This document shows positions 23,006-34,135 of a stretch of 64,000 bases of DNA, in pieces. Under the pieces are notes generated by a model. The model made no database searches, was not told where the DNA came from, and saw nothing but the letters and a program-made list of their open reading frames with translations. The stretch's first letter is position 1; every line of letters begins with the position of its first letter. Source of the stretch: Acheta domesticus (Eukaryota > Arthropoda > Insecta > Orthoptera > Gryllidae); contig JAHLJT010000631.1 of assembly GCA_031308135.1 (NCBI GenBank), positions 35,201,522 through 35,265,521 on the forward strand. The letters are read 5' to 3'. The position numbers were made by a program, and so were the translations under genes.

Positions 23006-23149
23006 TATACTTTAAAATTGTTCATCTGTTGATGTTCTGGTTGTTAATTTTAATAATTGGCAATTTTAATTGGTAATTGGTAATTAATTTTTGAAAATAT
23101 GACCAGTAACAAAAGTGACCTTGAAAGCCTGATTGATGGATTATTTCGT
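23006..23149. other. Short AT-rich spacer
   Basis: Contains near-repeats of taattggtaattgg at about 23045-23085 but no larger feature. Confidence 0.4.
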
Positions 23150-23680
23150 GTTTTAGGGTGCGACAACCCATACGGTCATTAGTTTCATATGTGCAGTGCA
23201 CGTTTTTTATCGTGAGATGGCGGTGTTCTTTCCTTGCTGCATGGTGAGATCTGGCGCCGATCTACATGTCGATTTGCGGGTTTTGCCCAACCAGGTATTT
23301 CCCAATGGGACAGGGCCAGCCGGGACCAACGTAAAGCTCCTGACTGATCCGCCTACGTGTAATAGAATAGTGCATGTACTCGTATGTGTAAGCGATGAGG
23401 ATAGGCCAAGGAAGAAGAAGGAAAGGTCGCGGGCGGTCCATTACCCTTTTATTAGGGTACTGCTCCAGCATTCGCCTGCTGTTAATCGGAGAAACCACGG
23501 GAAACTAACGAAAAGATCCGCCGGCGCGTGGAATTCTCCAACGGACAGCTGATCAACTCGGCCTAGATCTGTAGGTAGTATCGAAAATCATGCATCGTTG
23601 GGACTCGAACCCAAGGACCTCCTAGTCAAAGACACTGCATTGACATCAGTTGTTGCACTGAGCCACCTCAGCCGGTCTGT
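23150..23680 (-). mobile_element. tRNA-derived SINE, copy B (near full length)
   Basis: On the minus strand it starts GGCTGAGGTGGCTCAGTGC. Box A is at 23653-23665. Box B GGTTCGAGTCC is perfect (complement of 23601-23611), so a pol III promoter is preserved. The body continues to a 3' part shared with 48555-48745 (ATCTCACCATG and AACTAATGACC blocks). About 0.5 kb. Overlapping ORFs in it are not genes. Confidence 0.85.
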
Positions 23681-24313
23681 GAGTTCGAGCGCTCAATCAG
23701 GATCATCTCAGGGAAGGGTACGGGAAGGTAGGTCTGTTACGCATTGGCCGCCTCTCCGCATGCGAAATACGAGGAAGATGGGAATAGGACTGAAGGGTCG
23801 TCATCACTCGAGCAAGAAATAGTCTGCTCGATTGTCTTTGTGGTTTTCAGAGCACTATTTAAGATTTTTGGACACTTCTCACGCAAGTTCTAAAATAATT
23901 ATAAAATGAAAATTAATGCATTCACTATTACAGTAAAATGTGACAATATAGTATTGATAACAAGGAAGGACCTCTTTTACAATTTTGTTTTGATAATCGT
24001 GGTGTTCTTGCATAACATTTCTTACTAATAGCAACGACATTTTGGTGCATTTAAATGTTATAAATAATGCCTTCTTGGAATTCGTAAACGTATTTGCTTT
24101 GCGAATTTGTATACTCGTAAAATAGTCAGTTTCTGAGTTATGACGAATTATTTATAGAATTAGTTGGTCAAAACATTACACGACGTAAGAAGTAATAACC
24201 ATAATTTTGGCCGGAAACGTGTCGTAAAAACATTTCTACAGTGTCAAGTAGTCTTCTATTTCAGAACAGGTAGACACAAGTATTTTTGGATTTATTTAGA
24301 GTGCACTTGAAGT
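23681..24313. other. No gene recognised
   Basis: AT-rich spacer without motifs. Confidence 0.4.
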
Positions 24314-24440
24314 AAATCAGCTGTTACAGTGTCAAATAATCAAAAGGTTGAACGCCATCATAGTGACGTCACTGTAGTGACCTCTAAGCTCCCGATTGGA
24401 TAACACCGTAACATCTGAGGACCAGTCAGAGGCAGCGGTA
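24314..24440. mobile_element. Palindromic TA-type MITE, copy 4
   Basis: AATCAGCTGTTACAG on the left pairs with CCGTAACATCTGAGG on the right. The centre AGTGACGTCACT (24362-24373) is intact and is followed by the conserved CTAAGCTCCCGATTGGATAAC. The outer ends are decayed. Confidence 0.65.
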
Positions 24441-24589
24441 AATAAATCGCCGTGTAATTCCGTGAATGACCAATAATGAGGCACATGAGAAGAAGCATGT
24501 CCGTGTAATTCATATTGCTTTGGCAATAACGTCTTGAGGCCGAACTGAGTTGAATCGTGGGGGAAACTCATCTGGGTCGCGTTGCACGC
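24441..24589. other. Short spacer
   Basis: Nothing recognisable; GC content rises towards the island. Confidence 0.4.
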
Positions 24590-25215
24590 ACACGGGAGCC
24601 AGGGCTTCTTTGCAATTTGCAGACCATTCGATGCAGTGCGCCGGCCTTTGTGGCGCTTTTATTGTCGCCTCCACCGCGAGTTCATTTGCCCCGCGGAGCG
24701 TCTCCGGTGTCCGCAGGCGGCCGCGTCGCGACGGCTGGCTCCCGTTCGGAGAATCCGAGCGCCTGCGCGCGCAAGGAACGCGTCAGGCGCGAAGGAAAGG
24801 CGCGGTCGGGAGGGGGGGGCGCGGCTGGGGTGGCGCGTGGGAGGGCCTAATCCGGCGCGTGATGACCCGGACGGCGCCTGCGCGATAAGCCCCTACTACA
24901 TTCCCCGCTCCAAAGCGACCGCACGCGGCGTCGGAACGGGAGGGGACGGGGGGTGGCGGGGGCGCCGGCGCATAACTCAGCGCGGAGCGGCCCCACTACG
25001 CCCCCCCGCTCCACCATCCCGCTCTGCCATCCACCTCCGCCCTCCCGCTCCGCCCTCCCGCTCCGCCCTCCACTCCGCCCTCCCGCTCCGCCCTCCCGCT
25101 CCGCCCTCCCGCTCCGCCCTCCCGCTCCGCCCTCCCGCTCCGCCCTCCCGCTCCGCCCTCCCGCTCCACGCGGCAGCTCGCCTCCTTGGTTCCCGCATCC
25201 CGGCGGAGTCCAAGG
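24590..25215. other. GC-rich island (largest)
   Basis: Includes GCGCTTTTATTGTCGCC (about 24653-24669), a variant of the TTTAT island motif, plus repeated tgcgcgcgcaagg/ctgcgcga strings. Its right part is a 13-bp minisatellite. ORFs of 236 and 135 codons are products of that repeat. Confidence 0.55.
25034..25167. repeat. 13-bp minisatellite, about 10 units
   Basis: Unit CGCCCTCCCGCTC, nearly perfect, with one 12-bp unit (CGCCCTCCACTC). The 13-bp period is not a multiple of three, so all frames stay open and yield repeated PPSRSALPLRPPA-type peptides. This explains the long overlapping ORFs on both strands. Confidence 0.9.
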
Positions 25216-26859
25216 CGGCTGCCCCCTGCACACACATAGTCACACACTGCAGTCACACTGCGATATCTACGGCATTCGAGAAACGTATTTGACCACGACA
25301 ATTATGTTTCATTACCGTTCATCATTGTGTTGGCACTATACTCCGATTAAAATAAGTTAGTGATTGACAGTTCTGCTTCTGAAGATGTTGCTTCATACAA
25401 TATAAGTATATGATTTGGTTACTTTTATTAGTGTTTATTTCAAGTGTTTATTTTCATGTCCCTGGAAAACGTGCCCAATGGTACGCAACCTGTCAACGTC
25501 GCTCCTTTCCATTCGTAACTGTCAATCACCAACTTCTTCTAATCGGACCATAGTGATTCATTAGGATTTCCTAAGGACTCACAAAGTTCTTTATAAATTC
25601 ATGTTATTTTAGCAAGCGGAATCTAGTTTTCAAACAAACTCCCAACTTTATTACTTGGCTCTGTAGAAATGAAATTAAATGGCATCTCTGCCAGATATAG
25701 AACTGTATATGATTATTGATAAAGCCTCATAATTAAGATCTGGACTGATTTTATTATTGAGGAGAAAAAGTGTTCATTGTTTATTGGACTCATACTCAAC
25801 TTACTAAACAAATGTTTTTGCCTGCAAAAACAGCTGACTTGTCAAAGTGTAGTTAATTTATTCCATATTCAATAGTACTCGTATATTGCCAATGAAATCT
25901 TAATGAAAGATTTTAATATGTAACAGTATGTAAAACTTAAAATGTCATCTACACTGTGACTTCTGAGCGAAAGAGACGTCATTTTAAGTAAAGGTATTCA
26001 CATTCGGTGTTCGGCGAGTAGCGAGCGTCTGCGCACCGAATCCCGACAAGGTGAGCAGCAATCTCTAGATAGCGAGCATGAAAGCTTGCTTGTTTGCCGA
26101 GCGACAAACGTTCGGTGCTCGCCCTACCTACCGCGTGTCGGTCTTTTGGACACATCAAAGGAAGCGAACATTCGCCCTGCACATCAACAGTTTGGGATTG
26201 GACGAGCAGTAGCTTGCTATTTGGCTTATATCGAATGTGTGCCTTAATGGTTAATGTGATTCTCACCAACATGCCGTGATATTGAAGTTCCAATGAAGAA
26301 GCTATGAAGAGCACTTTACTCGGACAAAACATATCCTTTGATTTATTTGGTTCTAAATAAGTAAATGATCAAATCTCATGGTCTCTTCCTTTATGTGCTT
26401 CGAGATGGTACCGACAAACATAAAGGCAAGCGCCTCTGAAATTTGGTTACGTTGCGCGTTAGTAGCGCCTCCTGTAATGAACTTCGTAGACCGACTGCTC
26501 TGACCGGAAGTTCCCCGAAGTGTTACTCGTATGACACTTTCAGGCGCGTGTTGGAGCAGCTCTGTGCGAGGAGCCGCGGACCACTCGCCATTTTACTTCC
26601 CTCTCCCGGGCGCAAATGAACAGCAGTTAAAGCGCAAGCTCCAGAGAAGATTCTTTGCGATGCGTGTGCCGAGTCTTAATGGAGTCTTAATCTGGAAAGA
26701 ATGAATGTTGTGAAAGAATGAATGCATGAACGTGCCGTGAATGTTGAAGCAATCGGCATTGTCCCACAAATTCGTCTTGCAATGGACTGGGATTTGAACG
26801 CTGGTGGAAAACGAGCGGACTCTCCACTACACGGGTCGCCCCCGTTTCGAGGAAAGGAA
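25216..26859. other. No gene recognised
   Basis: Mostly AT-rich. At 26000-26130 there are repeated GCGAG/TTCGGTG strings with partial inverted symmetry. No supported exon. Confidence 0.4.
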
Positions 26860-27052
26860 GGACATGCTTCGGGGCGTGGCAACTGCTATTGTTATTTGTC
26901 CCGTTCATGTAGTGCGTGTTGTATCCCGAGAGGGGCAGTGTTTGTCTACCGCGAGATCTAGCGCCTATGTATACGTCGGCATGTGGGTGTTTTCTCGCCA
27001 GCTGTTTCCGTCAGATGGATACCATTCCAGCCGAGTTATGTAGTGCATAAAA

Positions 27053-27083
<31 letters not shown>

Positions 27084-27338
27084 ACCAGAGAAGAGGACAG
27101 TGATGAGGGAAGAAGATCACACGCGTTCCGTGCCCCTTTTTTAAGGCACTAGTCGGACATTTGCCAGGAATTGATCGCAGAAACCACCAGCCGCTAGAAT
27201 TCTCCTCCCGCCAGCGGCAGAATTCGACCAACTTATCGAGATACTGCCGAAAACCTGCTACCATGGGGGCTCGAACCTAGGATCTCCGGTCACGGTCGGT
27301 GCAGACGCAACAGTTGTTGCTGCGAGCCATCTTAAGCC
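26860..27338 (-). mobile_element. tRNA-derived SINE, copy C, interrupted by (GT)n
   Basis: The minus-strand head starts CCGGCTTAAGATGGCTCGCAG. Box B is GGTTCGAGC (complement of 27269-27277). The body has the family blocks, but a GT dinucleotide run (27051-27080) has expanded in the middle. The distal part diverges strongly from copy B. Confidence 0.65.
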
Positions 27339-27399
27339 GGAAGGAAGAGGAGGGTGGAGGAGCAGTCCATAAGCACGTGTGAGACGCACGGTTGTTCTT

Positions 27400-27690
27400 T
27401 TGCTCTGAGGGCGGCGGGGTGGGGGCGCAGAACTGCTGCGGCCTGCGCTTTCGCGGAGGACGAGGACGAGGAGGACGAGGACGTGCCGTCCATCCGACCG
27501 CTCGCCCTCGCGCGGCGCCCGCGGAATGGCAAGTGCAGCCGCCAGGCGCTCTCCACGCAGCGCCGTCGCGGGGAATGCAGATGCGAGAGAAACACGCCCG
27601 TGCTAACCGACTTCTTCGCTGCGGCCGGAGACATCGCGTCGTTTCTGCCGGAGCGCCCGCTGTAGTGGCAGCCGTTCGGCCCTTGAGATG
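27400..27690. other. GC-rich island
   Basis: Contains a GAGGAC-type hexamer tract (27460-27483) that would encode an acidic run. No homology was recognised, so coding is not claimed. Confidence 0.45.
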
Positions 27691-28684
27691 AAGAGCGAAT
27701 GTGAATGACGACGCGGTGAGGTCATTACTTGCTGAGGGAAGTTTGTGAGTTTGTCCAACCTGTAAGGTAATGGATCTTAGATTAATGAGGCCTAGGGCAA
27801 CCGATGGATGGTACGATCTACTTAATCTTAGCTGCAAAAAGATATACTGGGAATTATGAGTCTCAAATGGAATATAGTTATTTGCATACCTTCATTTCAT
27901 ATGAATAGCATTGTATGAAACGATGATATAATGACGGTCAGTAATACACCAATGTGAAGTGATATTACGATAAGTGTTTGAATCGCAAACTTCACACGTG
28001 CGTAATACTTATTACATCCACTTTCGTATGTTTTCTTCGATTAATAATAGTTATTATAAGTTCGACTTTTACATTGAAGAGCGCATTCAATTGGAAAGGC
28101 GTTTTGGATGCACAGGTAGGAGGATGTTCAGTGTTCGACGATAACAATAACTGGTTATACTCCCCTCCAGTCTGCGCCTTCGTAGATGCGGGGCTCGCCG
28201 GCCACTTCCGAGGCTGTCATGTCCTCGGTTAGACAACGGAGCCTCTGATACAAACATTTCCCTTGTACGCTCCGTTTATTTATTCTGATGTGGATCTTGC
28301 GAGACATCCTTACCTATAACCTTTAGCAATGCAGATGTATGCGGCGAGAGAGCGGGTGAGCAATGTGTTCTCCAAGTGTAGGAAGAAACGAGGAAAAGGT
28401 GGGCGAATGTCTTGTTCAGAACAACGCCTCCATGTGTGCGGTTGGAGATGAGGACATCTTGAATTAAAACCGCATCACTCCTCCGCCTTGGAAATGAAAC
28501 TCTCCAACGTTCACCCACTCTCGACAAAATTTAAGGCAGAATCATCTTTTCACAATTATGCAACATTCTGAGAGTGATTGGAATTTCGGGAACTCGTAGC
28601 ATTATTCAGCTTTCGTGTGACAACTTTTCGTCAATGAAATCGCCTCAATGTAAAATATTGATATTCCCTTTTTTTGTCTAAATA
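27691..28684. other. No gene recognised
   Basis: Mixed sequence without family resemblance. Confidence 0.4.
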
Positions 28685-29110
28685 TTAATGCTGTGTATAT
28701 TTCTTCTGCATGAACTTCAGGTTGAAGAGAAAGACAATCCACACTCGCTTTGAGGAAAGCGCTCTGGATCTGGTCGTCGCTCTCTTTTCAACTGTTCTGT
28801 CGGCTGATTTCCCTCTTATACAATCTTCTTTCAACAGCATTACAGCCCGGTATGGGCCTGAGCTGCCTTCACGATTAGCGCCCATTATCCTCTTCTCTCT
28901 GCCTTTCCCCAACATCCCGTAATCTTCATCTTCTTCACGTGTCCGCCCACATCCTGAATCCACCTTATTCTTCATCTGCCTCGTCGTCTTACTCCAATTA
29001 TTTTTACCATGTAGCACAATTTTAGGTATTCTATCCGTTCCCATTCTTTGTACATGACCCACCCGGGACAGTCTACGTGATTTCACAAACCTAACTATAT
29101 CCTTCCCTTC
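28685..29110 (-). pseudogene. Non-LTR retrotransposon ORF2, C-terminal relic
   Basis: On the minus strand from about 29110: DIVRFVKSRRLSRVGHVQRMG then RIPKIVLHGK. This is the typical end of LINE reverse-transcriptase ORFs (SRRLRWxGHVxRM..xRxPKxxL). After about residue 45 homology shifts frame: RWIQDVGGHVKKMKITGCWGKAERR and WALIVKAAQAHTGL are read one frame over. It is a frameshifted, dead fragment. The 133-codon ORF annotated by length alone mixes true and false frames. Confidence 0.7.
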
Positions 29111-29246
29111 TTATACACATATGATATTGTCTAAATTTATATTTGTCCATGTGAACCAATTACTTTAAAATGGGAAATATTTGAGATCCCCGGGAGCTTC
29201 GCTTGATATGCAGTTTTTCATTAACTGTAGCGCAAGTGCACTCTCA
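29111..29246. other. Short spacer
   Basis: Nothing recognised. Confidence 0.4.
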
Positions 29247-29450
29247 TTCTGAATCAGTAAAAAACTACTGATTGACAGTGACTATTCACTGATGTTGTCA
29301 GTTATAACCGTGGCACTGACAGTCAGTGAATTGAACTGAACAAATACGTGAAAATTGGGTCCACTTTTTGAATCAGTGAAGACGACTGAACGATCAGTGA
29401 GAGATGGTGGCGCGGCACTTTTACCACTGACGACGAGTGAAATGCTGGCG
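29247..29450. repeat. Cluster of CAGTGA/TCACTG motifs
   Basis: The hexamer CAGTGA, its complement TCACTG or the close variant CACTGA occurs about nine times in about 200 bp, for example in GACAGTGACT, ATTCACTGATG, GTCAGTGAATT, AATCAGTGAAG and GATCAGTGAGA. Spacing is irregular and both orientations occur, so this is not a simple tandem repeat. Confidence 0.5.
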
Positions 29451-29569
29451 GTTATTATGAAAAGGTTCGCATATTTGCCGATTGTCAGCGAAACTATCCA
29501 TTTCGACTGAAGAAATCAGCGACTTCGTCTCACCCTGATTGAATGAGTGACAATTTCAGATTGAGAGAG

Positions 29570-29875
29570 CAGGGCCGGCTCCTCGAGGCAGTCGCCGTCG
29601 TCCCCTGGGGCGCGAGTCGGCCGGCGGGCGGGCGGGCGGCGCCCCGCGTGGGCGCCAACGGCTCAATCGAGGCGCGACCTCCGGCCCCGCGCCCGCGCCC
29701 GCGCCCGCCGCTGCGTTTGTTTAGGCCTGATGAGCTCCTGCGCGCGAGCCGGCGCGGCGGGAGGCCACGCCCGCGATACACATTAGTACCCATCAGCCGC
29801 GCCTCGCTCAGCGCCCACCGCAGCGACAGGCGGCGCGGGGCGTTTCCTTGAGCCCCGCCCCGGAATACCTACCCC
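29570..29875. other. GC-rich island
   Basis: GGCGGGCGGGCGGGCGGC and CGCCCG hexamer runs (29620-29710) enclose TTTGTTTAGG (about 29715-29725), a forkhead-like core. ORFs open on both strands. Confidence 0.5.
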
Positions 29876-30239
29876 CTCTCCTTTGCCAACATTAGGTGAA
29901 TTAAGAATTAATTCATTAGCCTCGCCAGAAATAAAGACATTTATTAATTATAGCAACGAGCATTGTACACAAAACCTGATAACCGGAAATGTTCGCTCCA
30001 GTGTAGTAGAATCTATCTTGCATTGAAAACACAACTTTGATATAAAATACCTTTTGTCAAAGTAACAAAACTCCCCACTCCTCTCGCAACTAGCGAAGCG
30101 AGGGCTCAAAAAAACTTGCGCGCATAACAGCGGCTTGCGCGCCGCTTTTCTTCCCAAGAGGCTCGCCATCCTGCGTGAGTGGGGCGGGGCGTAAAGTGGG
30201 ACGAGTTGTATTATGATGTAAATGCACTGACTTCTGACG
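29876..30239. other. No gene recognised
   Basis: AT-rich first half; the second half has short GC patches (gcttgcgcgccgc). Nothing assigned. Confidence 0.4.
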
Positions 30240-30345
30240 TACGATCAGCTGGACGCTAATCGGGAACCTCGTTACGATCTAATTTTTGGTATTGAAGCAC
30301 CCGATTGGAGAACTGCGTACCAACCGATCGTACTTCTCAAGTCAC
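30240..30345. mobile_element. Palindromic TA-type MITE, copy 5 (degenerate)
   Basis: Retains GATCAGCTGGACGCTAATCGGGA on the left and ATTGAAGCACCCGATTGGAG on the right, both characteristic of the family. The central CRE palindrome is lost. Confidence 0.45.
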
Positions 30346-30599
30346 TCTTCTTAAATCAAAGAAAAAGGTAGGCCAAGGCGGGACCTCGCACTTTCTGTAA
30401 CTCATAGAAGTGCAAAGCGGCAACTGTTAATTCGTTTTTTAGCTAGAAAAAGTTTTATTTAGTCTAGTGAAGCTAGGTCCTTTCCGAGTTGCAAAAGCCT
30501 AATCGGCTGCAACGAAAATTGTATCTCGATTAATGAATAAATTCCTGCCCCTCCAGGGAGAGGGGTGGAACTGGAGGTGGGAAACTGAAAAAGGGGCTG
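30346..30599. other. No gene recognised
   Basis: Short spacer leading into the next island. Confidence 0.4.
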
Positions 30600-31010
30600 G
30601 GAACAGAGTGCGTGGAGCGGAATGGTCGCGAGGGCGGGGCGGGGCGGGGCGGGGCGGGGCGGGGCGGGGCGCGGTGGTGGCGCTCGTGCGTGGGCGCCTG
30701 ACGGGGCGCGTGGCCGCGGGCGATGGGCGGCGGGCGCCGGGGGCGGCGCGGGCTAACGAGCGCGCGGGGCGATCCATCACGCGCTCGCCGCCGCCGCCGT
30801 TGCCACCGCCACCGCCACCGCCAGCGCCAGTGCCGCCGTAATTTTCGCAACGAGCAGCCGGCGGCGGCTGCGCTCCCGCGGCTACTGGCGGCGGCGGGGG
30901 CGAGGGCGGGAGCCAGGGACGAGGAAAGAGGCCCGGGGGCGTGGCACGGCGCTGTGCTCCCAACTGCACGAACCGCTCGCTCCTCGTTGCAGCGGAAGCA
31001 GCTACAAGGC
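30600..31010. other. GC-rich island with (GGGGC)n
   Basis: A GGGGC pentamer run of seven to eight units at 30633-30670 gives consecutive G4 tracts, a strong G-quadruplex candidate. Further on are CCGCCA trimer-like repeats and AACGAGCAGCCGGCGGC (30849-30865), identical to 54814-54830. ORFs of 102-228 codons overlap in several frames. Confidence 0.55.
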
Positions 31011-31439
31011 AGAGCGTTGAGCGGCACGATTATGCCGCAGCCTAACTCCGTATGTTCACTACAAGGTCTTTTTCTTCTTTTTTGCTGGTGCCACTTGCTC
31101 TGCTCTCAGTGTACGGTACCTGCTTCAAAACTGCTTCCTCCATTAATCGTGAGCTTAAGGCTCCATGAGATCTTCGCTCCGTTTCTTCGCTCCGTTTCTT
31201 GCGTCGTTTTCGCTATTATCCCCTCGGCTTACTGTACGCTTCCTCAGGGTTACAGGTTCTTGCCATTATTGCTACATGTTTGTCAAAAAGTGTTTAGCAC
31301 TTGCGATGCGAACACGAGCAGTAAATGTGTTAATTTTATTTATTCTATCGTTGGTGTTATACAGTCTCGCGTAACTACGCACTTTTGTAGAAAAGAGGAA
31401 GTATTGTAATGATGCACCTGAAATCGACGAAAGGAAACC
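31011..31439. other. No gene recognised
   Basis: The ORF reaching 31409 from the island has no domain. Short tandem CTCCGTTTCTTCG at about 31175-31200. Confidence 0.4.
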
Positions 31440-32640
31440 TCTATTGTTGGGCCGTAATAAAAAAATAGATACATCTTCTTCCTACAGATAATACATTATT
31501 TGCTCTAACATATTTTGTGGGTTCTTTGTACGGAAAAATCGATTGATGGCAAAAGTCTGTCTGTCCCTTCATCCGCCCGTCTGTCTAGTCAACGCTAGCC
31601 CCTAAACCGACTTTCACCACAATTGACACTCTTATTTTACTGACATCGTATTTTACAAGATGATGTCACTACTTTTACAAATTTTTATCTAATTTGGCTC
31701 TTACATTTTTATTGAACTTGATCCTCGGTTAATTAATGGTGCAGGTTTTATTTTCATTCAGAACTCTGATTTTCGACAATTACAAAAGTTCAAATTTTTT
31801 TCAGCGTCATCTTACATTCTACAGTATTCAAGATAGTGTTTTTTTCTTCAATGACATGTTCTAGAAAGAAAATAAATAAGGCAATGTTCAATTTTTCGAA
31901 AACAGGTATTTTCACTTTATGTTGGGTAATATAGGCAATTATTAACCATTTTTTGGGTTAATTTAACGGCACCAAATTTTTTATTAATTTTTTCGGATAG
32001 AGCATTGGACGCTAAAAAATTACGCAGGTCACGTTTTTTTGCTGAGCTCTCTTTATTTTGGAAAATTGTGAAAGAAAAAGAATCAAACGCACACTAATGA
32101 TTACGGAGAATATTCCCTCAATGAAATATATTCTAAACTAGTAGTGTTACAAAACACATACTTTCTCGCATTATTTATATCTTACAATTTCCAAAAATTC
32201 AGATAATTCAAAGGAAATTATAACTGCGCCATTCTTTTGAGCTACTTAAACCCTAACCGAGGACAAAGTTCAATAAAATAAGAAATTGAGGCTTTATGTG
32301 AAAAAAAAAAAACGAAAATCAAAATATTCGTTTCATACTCGCAGGGTCTCGATTTTCTTTCAAAATCGATTGGGGATTATCAGTTTTGGAGCAAATTGTG
32401 TGAACGGTTCAGGCACTAGCATTGACCTGAGGAAAACAGACGGACGGACAGAGACGTTTTGTCGTCAGTCGATTTGTCAGTGTCAAGTACACACAAAACA
32501 TATTCTAACTACCCAACGTACTAGAGAAAGTAATTTACTTCGTACTTGTTTAGAGACCCGATTTATCCATTTTTTCGTTACCAGGGAGCGACAATGCGAG
32601 TTTTTGTGTAAAAAAAAAAAGTATTTTTCCCATAATTTCT
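31440..32640. mobile_element. FB repeat, head-to-head inverted pair (copy 2)
   Basis: The left part (31440-32090) matches copy 1 in forward orientation (GAAAAATCGATTGATGGC, CTAGCCCCTAAACCGACTTTC). The right part (about 32100-32640) is the inverted version (TCAGTTTTGGAGCAAATTG, TGAACGGTTCAGGCACTAGC, GATTTATCCATTTTTTCG). The two together could fold into a hairpin over 1 kb long. No coding content. Confidence 0.55.
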
Positions 32641-33599
32641 GATTTCAGTTATTTGATTCACAAAGAAAATAAAAACGGTTTCAATTTTTTTTCTTGTTTT
32701 TCTCGTATAAACCGAAGATGCTTAAAAAATGACTCTTTCACTTTACTCTGTAATTTTTCGAAAATTGCAGGAGTTAGAAATATTGCGAGAAAGTATGTAC
32801 CATTGTGGTGTCAACATATATACTTGTTTTCAACATATATTTTTGACTTATTCGTTCTCTTCCTCAGTTTACCTTACTTTCTCTCCCCTTTTGTTTTTTT
32901 TTCTCCTTTTTACTGTATTCTGTTGTATGTTCTCGCTTGTTCCCTCGTTGAATTCTCTTTTATCGTATTTTATCTCGTAAGTTCTGTTTGTTAATTTGAA
33001 CTAAACACTTTAGTAATTACTGAAAATTCACTCAACCTAGTGGAAATTGCGTTGAAACGTACGTTGTTTTCGTGGCTCTGTTTCTCTTGTTGCTTGCATC
33101 TCTGCTGTTCTCCTCCGCTCCGGCCGAGCGAAGGAATTGCGCGGGGCGTTGGGCGCCAGGAGCTCTGAGAGTTCACTAGAAAATGTTGATATTTGACACA
33201 CTTAAAGATAAAACCTTTCTTAATATTTTGACATATTTGAGTTGATTAAAAAATAATTAGTATTGTTTTATCAATTATAACTTTTGCCCAATTTTTTCAG
33301 CACTTTTGGACAAACTTTTTTAAAACTATTTTTTATTAGTGAAGAACGTTTGTATAAAAATGTCAATTTTTTGCCAATACTATAAAGAATGTATCTAAAT
33401 TTGAATAAACTGAATAATAGTTTCTGAGAAAAGGAACATTAATTACAAAATAAGTACATTTTGGGAAATGCCACAGAAATATTATCTTCTTTGCATGATA
33501 CATTAACAAAGAATTAATTCATTATTCTGTACACAAAACAAAAACGAATGAACATACGTAAGGAGAAAACTATAAAAAAGTATAATTATATCGAGAATT
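32641..33599. other. No gene recognised
   Basis: AT-rich. Parts may be further decayed FB repeat but I could not align them with confidence. A small CpG-rich patch lies at 33115-33165. Confidence 0.35.
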
Positions 33600-33860
33600 T
33601 TACATTTCGATTTATGTTTAGAGAGCACATCGATATCACCAACAAAATGTGGATTCTGACTACACAACATGTAGTAATTTACTGCGTAAAGAAACGACGA
33701 AAAGGAAGAAAGAAAAAAGTTTTCGGTATCAGGACTCCAGAATGCGAGGTTTTCTTCCAAAATATCCCAGTTTTTTTGCGCAGCATAACACTACTTTCTC
33801 CATACCGTGCAAGTAGTATGCGCCAAAGTAAAGATTTTGTTTATTTATATAAAGTGAAAA
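33600..33860 (-). mobile_element. FB repeat, copy 4 (fragment)
   Basis: ATGTGGATTCTGACTACACAAC and the GCGCAGCATAACACTACTTTC terminus match 42920-42945 and 43050-43075. Same orientation as copy 3. Confidence 0.45.
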
Positions 33861-34049
33861 ACAGTTAAGAAAGTGGACGACCAACTGAGGCTCTTTGTGT
33901 CAATGGAGAAACTTTTTGTCAATCCAGATATAATAGGGGACAAAAACAGGCAGATCATAATTTGACAGTGTAACACCATGAAATATACATTTTGAATCAT
34001 GAACATTAAAAAGTAAATGAGGTAAAATACAAAAATTGCGAAGGTCCAC

Positions 34050-34135
34050 TTGCAGAGCGCTGCGTGGTGCGTGCCTGCGACAGCGCTCGGCGACGCTCGC
34101 CCGGCCGGGCAGCGGTCGCGAGTGCAGTTGCGGAA
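34050..34135. other. Short GC-rich patch
   Basis: Small CpG-rich block (gctcggcgacgctcgcccggcc) ending in a TAATTG core at 34138-34143. Confidence 0.35.

Noticed and set aside
23601..23665. tRNA gene
   Set aside because: Box A and box B are present, but the sequence continues as a repeated SINE body and shows no clear cloverleaf; treated as a SINE head.
24582..25292. 236-codon plus-strand ORF
   Set aside because: Its second half is the 13-bp minisatellite, which keeps all frames open; composition is extreme and other ORFs overlap on both strands.
27354..27665. 103-codon ORF with an acidic DEDEEDED run
   Set aside because: The run comes from a GAGGAC hexamer repeat in a GC island; an overlapping frame is also open and no homology is recognisable.
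30723..31409. 228-codon plus-strand ORF
   Set aside because: Arg/Ala/Gly-rich from GC bias, then runs into AT-rich DNA with no domain and no splice logic.
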